NCBI GenBank assembly: GCA_010279815.1
Contig: QEOQ01000378.1
Coordinates: forward strand, 683,906 to 747,905
Direction of reading: 5' to 3'
Length of the DNA: 64,000 bases
Source of the DNA: Brachionus plicatilis
Taxonomy: Eukaryota; Rotifera; Eurotatoria; Ploima; Brachionidae
Shown here: in pieces, positions 11,101 through 22,869 of the stretch
Position numbering within the stretch: the first letter of the stretch is position 1
Layout: the number at the start of each line of letters is the position of its first letter
The notes under the pieces: model-generated
Database searches by the model: none
Seen by the model: only the letters and a program-made list of their open reading frames with translations
Told to the model about the DNA's origin: nothing
Program-made: the position numbers and the translations under genes

Positions 11101-14100
11101 AATTAATTTTATCGCTTTGAATTGTCAACCAGAAGATTTTTAAAAACACATGTGGGCAAATTTATCTAAACTATTTAAAAATAAAAAATTGCCAAAAAAG
11201 ATTTTTTAGTTTTTGTATTTTTTTAAATTAAAATTTAAATCGAACAGAACTAGATAGATAAAGCTTAAGTGAAGCAAGAAAGTTTCAGTTAGTGATCGTC
11301 TTGCCGATGGGTCCAAATGATATTTTCCATTTAAATCGATTGTCTAAATTAGATTGTTGTCTACAAATATTAAACCTGGCTATTTGTTTGCCATATTTTT
11401 TTTCGGCACGAAAATGCATTTAGCTTCTTGCCAACTCAAGCATACTGCCGAGCAAAGCATCGACTTAGCTACAATTATTTTAGTTATTTTTTGTAATCAA
11501 ACTAATTCTATTCAATTTGTTTTCTTGTCTTTCCAATTTGATTCATTATGAATTTGCCAATGTGCATCTCTCACCTTTTCTAGCATTCCTTAATTACCAA
11601 AATTTTAAATTACATTCACATCGTGTTCTATTCCATTTTCAAATGCTTTCTTTTTAGTTACGCATCAGTCATTAAATTAAAAAGTAAACCTTTTCTCTTT
11701 TCTTTTAAATTTAAAATTTAAAATTTTATCTAATTGTTAATCACATCGATTCCCACGCGACTTATCAACTAATCTTAAATTTTTTTGATTGTTCGCAACT
11801 TAAAATTGGATTTTTAGAGAATTTTGAATTCAAGATTATTTTTTGTTCAATATGATCAGAAGTTTATTCAATGGAATTAAATTTTGTTTATGATTTTCTG
11901 CTTTAAATAAGTGATAAAAATAATTAAAAAAAATTTAGATGGTTATCTAAATAGAACAAATGTTCAAATTTTGGTGAAGACAAAAAAATTTAAATACAAA
12001 ATTCTCATATTAAAAAAAAAAAGATTAAACGATTTTCGCATAAAAAACTAAGATTTGTTTGCTTGCTTTTAAATTGATTCATTTTTCATTATTTGGTAAT
12101 AAAGATTTTTAAATACCTTTTTTAATTAATAGATAGCCATTCATTTTGCCAAATTTAGTTGATTAAATTTATTCATTCAAAGTTTTTAATTAAAATATAT
12201 TTATAGATCTGTTGAAGAAATGCGCTACTAACTGCAGGTTCGGTTAACTAGAAAAAAATATCTTGTTTTGTGTTTTGCTTTTATTATCTAATGTATTCTT
12301 TTAAAAAAATTAAATTAGAAAACTTAAGCATTAAAGATTTTTTTTTGATTTTTTTTCCTGGTCTTATTGAATTTTTTTAATCTGCTGGTCTATTTTAATC
12401 GAAGTTTGAGATTATAAATGTAAAATTTTTGATATGTTCCTAATCTCAAAAGAATATTAAATCGTAACCAAGCGTAAAAACTTAACTATCGATATATTAA
12501 TATTAAACTCAAAAAAAGTCTCCTTTGATAAAGTCTCTATACTTTGTTAAATTTAGATTTTTGTTGCCAGGTGTACCTGAGGAAACAAAAATTGAGGGTT
12601 TTATCAAAATAGATTTATTGTTTGCTTAATAAAAAACTACCAATAATTTGTTCTTTTATCAATAATTTTTTATTGACTTTTGTTTATTTTTAGTTAAAAA
12701 ATTAAAAGTTAAATTATTATTCTTATATATTTCCATTTTTCTTATTAGAAACTATTTAACTTTTGTCTATTTTTTTTTTATTTTTTAAATTTTATTACTT
12801 TAAATCGCCTTTAAGTCGTTTAATGAATAAATAATAATTATAATAATATTGAAATGAAATAATTTTTTTGCTGATAATTTACAATTTAAGAAAATTTTGG
12901 TGCATCCAAAAAATGGGTGAAATGTTGCTTATGTTACTTTTGAATCAATTAGATCGTATTGTATAAATTAATTGTTCATTTTAAAAAATGCTCTATTCGA
13001 ATTGAAATTCATTAAGGTAAAAATAAAATTCCGTGACAAATTAATTTTTTTTGGAAAAATTTAGCCTCAACATAACTAATTTTTCATCAGAATATTTTGT
13101 TTAAATCAACGAGAAAAATATTCCAAATTTCATTTATGGTTTTTTAGGCGAACATTCAAGCCTCAAATTTTTCAAAATTATTATCCATTATTCAAATTCA
13201 GACATTCATAAACTTTTCATTTCTTGTAACTTGCGATTCAGCGTTTATTAAACATGTTTAATTATGTAATAAAAAATAATGTTTAATTTAAATTTTTTTG
13301 TGTCTTATCTTTAGATTAGCTTATTATAAAATTTGACATTCAATTTTATTTTTAATTTTTGTAAATTATTTTTCTAAAGATACTTTTGTAATTATTTGTT
13401 AAGAAAAAATGTTTTTTTTTGTTGATAAGCAAGTTCAATTATTAAGGAATTTATAAACTGTCTTCTTTAAGTATTCCGAAAGGTCGTGCATTTTGATAAG
13501 ATAAGATTAATTTTATTGATTTGGAAAGAAACAGTGAAAATTAAATGAGTGTTAGAAGTCATCAATAATATATGTTTCTAGAAAGGGATAGTAAAAAATA
13601 ATTTTTTATTTTATTAAAATTTATAAAAAAATAATTGCCAATTGAATTATTTAACATTCCTTTTACTTTTAAAAGTTAAAGTAAATTCCATATTTTATAT
13701 AAATCTATAGAAAGACGTATGCATCCATCAAAAAAATATAAATAAATAAAAAAAGCATTTGTCAAAGTTTATTAGTTTTGTTTTTTTACTGGAAAATTAC
13801 TAGAAAATACGTAAATTTTTTAAAATTTATTTATGCTAGCGTTTTAATTGAACCATGACATCTTGAGTTGAATTTTTATTGTAACTTTCACTAGCACTTA
13901 TTTCTTAAACTTTGGAATCTTGAATTTTACTTATACAATTCGTCTAGTATTGAGTATATTTACTGTCTGTGTGGCACCTTTACAAACTCAATTAGCCTCT
14001 TTTTTAGTTTTTAAAGTTTATTGTCCTTTGAGTTTTTTTTAAATAAACTCTTTTTTCTTAAACATTTTACAAAACAGATGTCGTTAAATTTTAAAGATAA

Positions 14101-15992
14101 AAAAAATGTGAACAAAATTATATTTTATTAAAATTTTTTTTTGAATTTTTTCAAGAAGAAAGTTTCATTTTTATTAGAAATCTAATTATATTTGATTCTT
14201 CTTAATTAGTTAATTTGAATGTTCAACTTTTTCTATAGAAGATAAACTAAATTCAGTATTAATTGTGAAATAATGAGACGCCAAATTTATTTTTAGTAAA
14301 AATTGAGTTTTGGAACTGCTTTTTCTTAATTGCCTAAGAATTCTTTAAATTTACTATTTCATTGTAAACATTTAGTTTTTTTTTTTTATATAAACAAAAG
14401 AATTTAAAGATAAAAGATTTGTTTTTTCTAAATAGAATTTTTAGGCAGTTGAATAAAAATATTTCTCATTTAAATGATTTCTTTCATAAAATTAAATAAA
14501 TATTTTGATTTATTCAAAAAATAATTTGTATATCTAAAAAAAAATTTGTTACCTTACAAAAATACAAATTTAAGGAAAAGATTTTTTTGTTTTTTTATTG
14601 AATAAATTTTTTTAAGAAAATTTATTTTTATTAAAAAAATATTTTTATTCAACTTAAGTAGTTGGCCACATTCTTTTTATCTTTAATGATAGAGAAATAA
14701 TCTATAAAATTACATCTTTTATACCTAAGCTGCTTTTTCATGGTCAAACTTCTAAAGTCTTAATCTGTTATTTTTTAGACACTTTTTTTACTTTTTTTAA
14801 AACTTATTTCTTTTTTATTTCAATTAATCTTTTATTAATTTTATTTTACTTTTTTATATTTAATTCTGAAGGAGCTCTGTATAGATTATCTAACAAATAA
14901 ATAATATGATAGATTTTTCAAACCTTTTTTAATTTAGTAAAACAGATGTATTATTCAAGTATTTTTCTTGTATCTTATTAATATTTCGAGAATATCTTTG
15001 AAAATTTTTTTTGTAATAAATTAGTGATAAATTGCTTTTGATGAGGCTCAAGTCTTTTTATAATTAAATTTAAATAAAATAAATAAAAATAAAGTAGTTT
15101 TCCAATAAAATTTTTCATATCCAAAGATGTCTCTTAAACTTATTTATTAAGCTTTTTTTATTTAAATAAAACCATCATCATCAGTCGAACTAATTGATAT
15201 TCGTTGAATAGTCCTAGTAATTGTAGAAAAAGCCCATTTTTTCAGAGTTCAATTTTCTTGTTTTTTTTTTAATGATTCGTGAGTAAATGCATTAGAGGTT
15301 TTGTTTTGGCAAAAAAAAAAGTTTTTTTTTTTAGTAATCGGAAAAAATTGTAATCAGAGACAGAAAAATAAAAAAACAAAAATTATTAGAAGAGAAATTA
15401 AAAGAGAAAAAATTCTAAAAGCAAGTGAAACTCCATTTTAGAGCGATCTACTCTGCACTAAATTTTTAAATAAATAAATAAATAATTTTAGTTTTTTAGT
15501 TTTTTTTAATAATTTATCGGATAATTCAAAGCCCCATTGTCATTAAAAATAAAAATTTTTAAATATGGCTTATAAAAGTTAAAGATATCAGTTTTAATAA
15601 AAAATATATGTAGAATTGGTGTATTTCGAAATCAGACTAATAGATTAAAATCAATCTCAAACTTTAATTTGCCAAGTAAATTTACATGTTACAATTAACT
15701 CACAAAAAAGACGCCAAAGCTCTTAACGTAAAATCTGTTGTAATTAATTTATGTAAATTTTCTTTATTTTTCGAAAATTTTGGGCAAAAAAAGAGGAACA
15801 TTACTATATTATTATTACTAAATTTAGGTACTTTTTCTTAAATTTGCTATCATTTTTTAATAAAAATTTTAATTAAAAATGCTATTTTTTTAGAAAAAGT
15901 GTCAATAAGTTAAAAATAGTGGATTTCTATTTAATTTAGTGTTAATTAATTTTTTGTATGTAAAACTTAATAATTGGAAAATTTATTTAATA

Positions 15993-16370
15993 CAGTGGTG
16001 TTCCGGATTTAATAATTTACGATAATAGATACGTAAAAAATAGTAAATTTACCAAATTTTACGTAAAATATTGTAAATTCACGTAAATTTACAAAAGTAA
16101 AAAAACGTAAATTAATCAGATTTTACGTCAAATTTGATAAATTTCGATCATTTTACGTAAATTAATGTAAAAAAAAAAATTACCAAAAAATTGAAATGAA
16201 ATTGAACGCCAAAAGTGCAATTTCATTTCTATGTCATTTCATTTCATTCGAATTGCCAAATTATTTCAATTTTTTGGACATTTTTTTTTTACATTAATTT
16301 ACGTAAAATCTGATAAATTTACTATTTTTTAGGTAAATTATCGTAAATTACTAAATCCGGAACACCACTG
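15993..16370. mobile_element. Non-autonomous Tc1/mariner-type MITE (CAGTGGTGTTCCGGATT family), copy 1
   Basis: TA dinucleotides (15991-15992 and 16371-16372) flank an element beginning CAGTGGTGTTCCGGATTTA and ending TAAATCCGGAACACCACTG. The interior is nearly palindromic and full of TTTACGTAAA-like words around a TCATTTC/GAAATGA-containing centre. There is no coding capacity. A second copy lies at 28943-29285. The TA target and CAGT terminus point to mobilisation by a Tc1/mariner/pogo superfamily transposase. Confidence 0.85.
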
Positions 16371-16646
16371 TATTTGGGGGAAAAAATAAAAAATTTGGGC
16401 TATTTTATCTAAAATTTTGTGGTACAGTCAATCCTCGATATAACGAGCAAGTTGGGCGGAAATTTCGTTGCTCGTTATATCGAAATTGCATTGCAAAAGA
16501 TGGGCAAAAAAATTTTTTTTTTCAAAATGTTTATTGGTAAAAAAATAAATAAAAAAGGAAAAAAAATACAAAATTATTGTTTTTTTACAAAATCTTTAAT
16601 AGATGTTTGTTTGGTATTACATTTTTCAATCACAACATTTTCAATA

Positions 16647-17240
16647 TTAAACAAAAAATCTCTTGTACACGTTTGTATTGTTCGGTAATGCTTTGTAAAA
16701 TAAAGCGGTTTCATCGGCATTAAAAATATCATCAATCGCATAATCTTTGATTAAATCGGGTAAAAAATTTGAAATCCAATTTTGCACACTTGCTTCATCA
16801 ACCAATCCAGCCTCGCCAATGGTTGTTTTCAGAGAAATTCCGTTTCTCTCTTTGAATTTACAAAGCCATCCATTACTTGCCTTAAAATCTCGATGGCCTA
16901 ACATTGTCGCATACTTTAAGGCTTGTAGTTGAATTTCGATTCCACTCACAGTTACGTTGCTATACTTTTGAACTTGTTCGAACCAAAACAAAACGGCTTT
17001 ATCGACATCATCGAAACTCGATAATTTGATTCTTTTTTTTTCTGTACCGCACAAGTTCTTCTCAAAGTGCTCTAAAATTTTTTCTTTAGACGAGAGAATT
17101 GTCGAAATGGTCGATGTGTTGACGCTATACTCTTTTGCGAGAATTGAAGTAGCGATTTTTTGTTCGCAATGTTTTTTTATTATTTCAACTTTTGTTTCAA
17201 GTGAAATACACTTTCTTTTTTTTTGATTAAGATTGGACAT
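16647..17240 (-). pseudogene. pogo/Tigger transposase, N-terminal half only
   Basis: 197 codons from ATG 17240. Residues 1-60 form a CENP-B N-type helix-turn-helix (LETKVEIIKKHCEQKIATS, SILAKEYSVNTSTISTIL). Residues 80-135 form the second, Tc5-type DNA-binding helix-turn-helix (SNGWLCKFKERNGISLKTT). The first catalytic aspartate of the DDE domain follows in IFNADETALFYKALPN near residue 180. The frame then diverges and stops, so the remaining DDE domain is deleted and the copy cannot encode an active enzyme. The nested MITE sits 16 bases upstream of the ATG, separating it from the TIR promoter region. Confidence 0.88.
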
Positions 17241-17256
17241 TTTTTATAAACAATTA

Positions 17257-17746
17257 CCGTATTCCCTTGTTCGGTAATGCAGCGCCACAACCTAGAACAC
17301 ATCATTGGCGCAGGCGCTATACTAAATCTCGCCCATGTTAAATTCAACTTAACTTGTGTTGCATGCGCCAAAACCGTATTTCGGGATACGGTATTCCGAG
17401 AACGGTGCTGCATTATTTGAATGATTTAAAAAGAAAATATAAAAATAATTCAAGACAATATTTTTTAATTTTAAATTCTTTTTTATTTTTAAACTTTAAT
17501 GCCGCACCAAATACTTAATTAAAAAAAATTCTTTTTTTTTTTTGAATATTATCCCTTTGCTAAACTTAAATAATGCAGCACCATTCTCAAGACCCTGGAT
17601 ATAGTGCATCGCCACAACCCGAAATACGGTTTTGGCGCATGCAACACAAGTTAAGTTGAATTTAACATGGGCGAGATTTAGTATAGCGCCTGCGCCAATG
17701 ATGTGTTCTAGGTTGTGGCGCTGCATTATCGAACAAGGGAATACGG
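17257..17746. mobile_element. Foldback MITE (CCGTATTCCC termini) nested in the pogo element
   Basis: TA target duplications (17255-17256, 17747-17748) flank inverted arms of about 150 bp: CCGTATTCCCTTGTTCGGTA at the left, mirrored by GAACAAGGGAATACGG at the right. Both arms include AGCGCCACAACCTAGAACAC (or its inverse) and a GCATGCGCCAAAACCG block, notably richer in G+C than the surroundings. The centre is AT-rich filler. Because it interrupts the pogo element it inserted later. Confidence 0.87.
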
Positions 17747-18137
17747 TAGATAGGAAATGTTTTCTGGTGATTTATAGCTATTCATGAAGATAAGTTAATT
17801 GTTTTATTTTTATTTTTTTTTTATATAAAAAGTGTGAAAAAATTTCTTTTGTTCAAGCTCGTTATAGGAAGTTTTTATTCTTAAGAAAATGATTAAGCGG
17901 TATTTCATTATAAACTCGTTATATCGAAACTCGTTATATCGAATTAATTTTTATATCTTTTTCTATAGCTCGTAATCAGTTCTAGCCAAGTTGCTCGTTA
18001 TAAAGGGTTTCTCGTTATATAGGGTCTCGTTATACGGAGGATTGACTGTATCAATTTTAATCGTCCATTTAATATTCTTTAATTAATTAAAAAAAAAATT
18101 TTATCAAAAAAATAAATCTGCACATTTTTAGACCGTA

Positions 18138-18152
18138 ATGAATAAAAAATGA
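18138..18152 (+). promoter_or_regulatory. Four-codon upstream ORF overlapping the main start
   Basis: ATG AAT AAA AAA TGA directly precedes the coiled-coil gene. Its TGA overlaps the main ATG (ATGA arrangement), which could permit termination-reinitiation. A splice-acceptor-like ATTTTTAG ends at 18131, so the mRNA 5' end may begin right before it. Confidence 0.3.
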
Positions 18153-20424
18153 TGGCACCAGTATCTTGTACAAATCCGATAGCGACTAATCCGCCGATTC
18201 GCACCTTCACAACCACACCAGCCGTAAACTCGGACAACAAGTACTTCAGCCAGTATGCTCAAAACTACTACAGCTCAAGCTATACTGACCTCAACTCAGA
18301 GATCAACTACTCTCAATATTTGTACTCAGAGCCGGCTCCTGAGGCCAAAGTAAGCCAAAAAAAACAAAACAGACTAAGTCTCCTTGACGACGATGACTTA
18401 ATTGAAAAGACCGCCCAGCTCATCAACAAACAAAACCGCATCAAACTTTTAAGCACCCAAAACGACGCTCAAAAGTACTCTCAAACAAATTTGTACACCA
18501 GTTTGCCAAGTCAGTCGGCGCCCACCGAATACATGGACCAGCTCAAGCAGCTTCAGCAGCAGGTCGAACACTTACAGCAAGAACTAAGACAAAAGCAGCT
18601 GGAACAAGAAAAAATCCAGAAAAAAATCCAAGAACACTTGATCCAGACAAACTTCTACTCCATGAATCCAGCTCTGGAGCAAAGTCGCCAAAACTTGCGC
18701 CAGCAGCAAGAACAAATTCGGCAAAATTTGGAGCAAACACTATGCCAATTTAGCCAGTACCAAAATAGCACACCAGGTCAGGCCAGATCGCTCAGCTATG
18801 ACAAAAATTCTGCCACACACGAGCACCAAGTGTACGCGGCCAAGCAGCGCTCAAGCAGCCATGCGCCCACCATGGCCAAGTCGGCCCACGAGCCTGACTC
18901 CCGGCGCGTGTCCCGAGCCGACCAATTCAGCCAGATGAGACCTCTGGACCAAGACATTTCGGCCGAGTACAACAGAGTGCTGGAAAATTTGCTGAGGAAC
19001 GAGTCGCGGTCCTACTCGCAAAAAAATGTGCCCCAAGAGTCCCGAGTGTACGAAAAATCAGCCACCATGTCCTACCCGACACAGAAAAATGTTCAGCCCA
19101 GTGAGCCAAGGAGGATATTTTTGCACAATTGCCAAAAACCAAGCTTTACCGACTCGGGCATCTACAGCCACGACGCCGGTCTGTGCTTGTCCAAGACCGA
19201 CAAGAGCCTTGAGCTCAGGGTGGACGATGAGCGCAGCTTCATGTTCGAGCGCTACCTGAGGGAAATTCAGATGAAGCGGCGCCTAGAAGAGGAGAAAATG
19301 CGCGAAAAAGAAGCCTACGAAAGAAAACTAATGGAAGCCAAGCAAATTGAGGAGAAACTTAAGCGGGAACATGAGCTCAGGGAAAGGGAAGCGCTTGAGC
19401 AAAGATTGAGGGAAAAAGAGCGGCTCGAGCTGCAGCTGAGGGAGGAGCAGATGAGGGAAAAGATGCGGCGCGAGCAGGAACAGCGCGAAAAAGAGGCCTT
19501 GGAGAGGGCGCTTAGGGAAAAGGAGCTGATTGAGAAGAAGCTTTTGGAACAGCAGGTCATGGAAAAGATGAGGCTGGAGCAGGAGGCGAAGGAGCGCGAA
19601 AATTTGGAGAGAATTTTGCGCGAAGAAAAGCTGAAGGCTGCCGAATCGAGGCAGAAGCAGCAGAAGGAACAAGAGATGCTGGAGAGACAGCTGCGCGAAA
19701 AGGAAGTCATTGAGCAAGAGCTGCGTCAGCAACAGGTCAAAGAAATGCAGGAAAAGGAAGTTTTGGTGCAGAAGTTGAGAGAGAAGGAACTTTTGGAGCA
19801 GAAAAAAAAGGAGCAGCAAAAAATGAAGGAAAAGTTAAAGAGAGAAAAAAAACAAAAGCTAAAAAATCAAGAGAATAGACTTCAAATAAACATTGACGAT
19901 TTCAAGAGGCTCCAATTTCCCATTGAAGAACACAATTCCATATTTTTTGATAGGTATTTGAACAAAAATGACCCTGAAGTGCCCAGTTTGAACGAGGACG
20001 AAATTGACATTAAGGACTACAGTGAACGTTTGCCTAAAAATTATTTTGGCGAATTTAACTTGAGGAGAAAGGTGATGAATTTTGGTGATGAAGAAGCTGA
20101 GGCAGAAAATGAGGCAGAAAATGAGCCCGAAGAGCTGGTTGAAGTTGCGGTCGATGCCAGGCCTAGTAATAAGTTGTCAAGCTTGGCGTTGAGCAATGTT
20201 GAAGTGATTTTGGAAGAAGAGGAGGAAGAGGCTCAGAGAGAATATCTTGAGATGATGGCATATTCAAAGTAAGAGGGAAAATAGAATTTAAAAATTGAAA
20301 AAAATTTTTTTTTTTTTTTTCAAGATCAAATACTATAAATGCGTTTGGTCATACGCGAACAAATTTGCAGCAAAATGGATACAGTTCGGAAGGCCATGAT
20401 GACGATGATTATGAAGAAAATTAA
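18149..20424 (+). CDS. Large coiled-coil / single-alpha-helix protein, 739 aa (two exons)
   Basis: Exon 1 is 18149-20268 and exon 2 is 20325-20424. The apparent stop after MMAYSK is intronic: TCA AA|GTAAGAG is a consensus donor, and after the acceptor TTTTTTCAAG the frame continues SKSNTINAFGHTRTNLQQNG... and ends DDDDYEEN. The N-terminus (1-130) is Ser/Tyr/Asn-rich; 130-190 is a Gln-rich coiled coil. Residues 190-365 are disordered. About 370-590 is an almost uninterrupted Glu/Arg/Lys/Leu helix built of REKE, LREKE and EQQ units, of the single-alpha-helix or trichohyalin/caldesmon-like type. The C-terminus is acidic. No catalytic domain is seen, so a cytoskeletal or scaffold role is only a guess. 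G+C is far higher than in neighbouring DNA. An alternative start is the next ATG (18152). Confidence 0.85.
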
Positions 20425-21056
20425 TTTTTTTTCTTCTTTTTTTTTTTTTAAATTAATTCAAAAGAATTTGGCCCAATTCTTTTTACGATTTTTTTGTTCC
20501 GATGATAAAATTATTTGCTCTGTTAAAATTATGTGTATTATGAAATTCAGGCTTTGATTAACAAAAACATTTTTTTTTTAATAAATTAATTTTAAGACTA
20601 TTTATTTCTTGTATATTAATAGATAGAAGATATGATAATATTTTTAATTCACATTCTAATAAACAATTTCTTCGGCTTGTTTTTTACATAAGAAAAAAAT
20701 TATAATTAAAAAAATTTTAAGTCAGATATTAAATATTTTGTTTTGTGAAGAAAATGATTTCAAATCTAAATTGAAATTAGCATAACTTAAGTTCTAGTGT
20801 TTAGATCCAAGTCTTGACCTGTCTCTACTTGTTATTTAATCTTTAATTAACTGGCAGCTGAAGCACACATTCTAGCTTCTATATAAACCACTACTTCTTT
20901 GTTATGCAGTCAAACCTGGTTTATCTGACTCTGTTTAATCCGGAATTTCCATTTGGACATGTAATTTTCATACCACCGGTTTTTTTTAGTCGTTTTGCAT
21001 TTATGAATACAATGCTGCTCAATTGTTCAACCGTTCAACTGTTTGATTGTTCAACC
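20425..21056. other. Non-coding interval with a solo pogo-like end
   Basis: CAGTCAAACCTGGTTTATCT at 20907 followed by CTGTTTAATCCGGA resembles a Tigger/jerky terminal repeat, but no partner end was found. Adjacent GTTCAACCGTTCAACTG words (about 21022-21056) are short repeats. No gene is seen. Confidence 0.4.
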
Positions 21057-21060
21057 TTAA

Positions 21061-21979
21061 CACTCAAATGACCAAAATTTTTTTACCTTAAATAACCACC
21101 GTGTCATTTTTGACACGATTTTAAATTTTCAATATAAAAGAGCGGAAAAATTAAAAAATAGCAATTTTTTTTGATAAATTGTTAAGAAAATTTATTTTTT
21201 TTATTTAAATTATTATTTGAATGCAAAATAGTCAGATGATCAAAAAAATCTTTTAGTTTTGTAATAATTCAAATTGAATAGAAAATAAAATTTAATTATA
21301 AAAAAAATGAAAATTAAAAAAAAATTATAGTTTTTTGCCACTATAATGGCATATTTTACAGCTTAAACAGCTACGACCTTCTACTCATGAAGACAAATCC
21401 CACATGTTGGCTTTGTACAAAATGTACAGGTAATATTTGTTTTATTTTCTTTGCATAATCGTACTTGACATTTTTTTCTTGAATGTCATCAATGTCATCA
21501 TCTTCATCATCATCAGAGCTATAAATTACACTTTTGTCAGCATTGTCCTCATCTTCACTTCACTTTCATTTTCATTGTTTATCTCTTCATCTGATTCCCC
21601 TGATTCAATATCATTACAGTTTTTGTACTTTTCTAACTCCTTGCGGGCTTTTAGGACTGCTTCTCGTCGTGACATTTTTAATTTTTCAATTTAATAATCA
21701 ATTTTATTTTTAAGAACAAAAAAATCAGACAAAAAAAGCACACCATGTCACATTATGTAATTTTTAAAGAGCTTCAAGTAGACAAAATGAATGACGTGTC
21801 AAAAATGACACGGCTGGTAATTTAAGTAAACTTTTTTTTTCAAATTTCACTTTTTTTGTTTTCAAATATCAAGTTAATTAGATTAATCAAAAAATATAAA
21901 TCATAAAAAAAAAATTGCCCGAGTTTTTTAGCAAAATAACCTTAAAAAAGTCAAAAATGACACGGTAGTCATTTGAGTG
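21061..21979 (-). mobile_element. piggyBac deletion derivative, 919 bp
   Basis: TTAA at 21057-21060 and 21980-21983, the piggyBac target, flank termini CACTCAAATGACC and GGTAGTCATTTGAGTG. Subterminal GTGTCATTTTTGACAC words occur near the left end (about 21102) and near the right end (about 21795 and 21950). The interior keeps only the two ends of a minus-strand transposase gene. Confidence 0.85.
21381..21675 (-). pseudogene. piggyBac transposase remnant: acidic N-terminus plus C-terminal Cys finger
   Basis: The frame starts MSRREAVLKARKELEKYKN and runs into an acidic segment (ESGESDEEINNENESE). A frame slip leads into Asp-rich sequence (DDDEDDDIDD). Close by in another frame lies CTFCTKPTCGICLHE followed by a stop, matching the cysteine-rich C-terminal finger of piggyBac transposases. 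The RNase H-like DDD domain between them is missing, so this is an internally deleted, non-functional gene, mobilisable only in trans. Confidence 0.72.
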
Positions 21980-21983
21980 TTAA

Positions 21984-22860
21984 CTCAAAAAGATAAATAA
22001 AATTTAAAAAATACTTATCTAAGACTTTTAAAAAAGCTTTTATTTTTTGTTAATCTCAATCTTGGAATATTTAATCTGAAATTATAACTTTTGTGGTATC
22101 TATGTAAAAAATAAATATTTATTTTAATATTTATTAAAAAATAGGCAAAATATAAAGAGAAGATATTAATTTTTTTCATTTGTTTCATTTTTGTTTTAAA
22201 AATATTCAATAACTTTTATTTATATTTATTAACAAGAAAGAGTTTAAACACCATAGTTGAGCTGCTTTGATAAAATATTTTTAACTGAAAAAATTAACCA
22301 TTGATTCACAATATAGTTGAAATATAATTTGGTTTAATTTTTTGTGTTAAAATTACAAAATGTATCGAATGTAAAAATAACATTAAAAAAGTGCAATGTT
22401 TCAAATGGTAAAATAATTTTAAGTTATTAATTTTGACTTTGGGTTTGTGCTATGATGATATTTAAGATATTATTTGTGGTTCAAAAAACTATCTACACTC
22501 TGTTTTCAATTTTTTATAAATTTATTTAGTATTTGTTTATATGCATCAAACGAACGTCAATTATCACTAAAGTCAAAATTTTTAAAGAATAAAACAAAGT
22601 TTTTCGGGTCTTGTAGGTAAGATGAACTTTTGATCATCTTTTACTAGAACAATTCTTGTTTTCAGGTTTTTTAAACTACTAGAGGAAGCACAGCTTTATA
22701 TATGTGAGTAACGAGCCGTTATTTAAGTTTTTTTTGAAACAAAATTAAAAATACCAAATGTTCTATTTCTGTAAAAAATTTAAAAAATCTTTATTTTGTT
22801 TTCTTCAATAAAAAATTAAAATAAAATAACATTGAAAATTAATTAATAAAATTTGTTCAA
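21984..22860. other. Non-coding AT-rich interval
   Basis: No gene, transposon end or RNA could be supported. A 64-codon minus-strand frame at 22015-22209 has random Phe/Lys/Ile composition. Confidence 0.5.
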
Positions 22861-22869
22861 TTTAAATAA

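Larger units (their letters stand above)
6953..15990. other. Nine-kilobase AT-rich interval without a convincing gene
   Basis: No frame with coding-like composition, no transposase motif and no RNA gene could be supported. Contents worth naming are a hairpin at 7407-7490, a foldback at 7911-8118, a short (ACATAT)n tract around 9768-9790, and a fragment of the SINE-like 3' end at about 14868-14885 (TCTGAAGGAGCTCTGTA). Short frames at 8711, 9703 and 11354 have random composition. Distal enhancers or unannotated small exons cannot be excluded. Confidence 0.5.
16425..18048 (-). mobile_element. pogo/Tigger-like transposon, 1624 bp, with nested MITE
   Basis: TA-flanked (16423-16424, 18049-18050). 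The left end is CAGTCAATCCTCGATATAAC and the right end is the inverse CAATCCTCCGTATAACGAG...; CAGTCAA with GTTATA words is typical of Tigger/pogo TIRs. Many subterminal CTCGTTATA motifs lie in both ends (for example near 16470, 17859, 17918, 17931, 17996, 18012 and 18026), probably transposase binding sites. It encodes a truncated CENP-B-type transposase on the minus strand and contains a 490-bp MITE. Confidence 0.88.

Noticed and set aside
8711..11551. Short frames at 8711-8893, 9703-9900 and 11354-11551
   Set aside because: Composition matches background, no homology pattern; the second is partly a translated ACATAT microsatellite.
17180..17726. Two similar minus-strand frames (MQHRSRNTVSRN.., MQRHNLEHIIGAG..)
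   Set aside because: They arise from the inverted arms of the nested MITE and share no protein-like continuity.
19315..19819. Long minus-strand Leu/Phe/Ser-rich frames opposite the coiled-coil gene
   Set aside because: They are reverse complements of the Glu/Lys/Arg codon repeats of the real plus-strand gene; composition is entirely explained by that.
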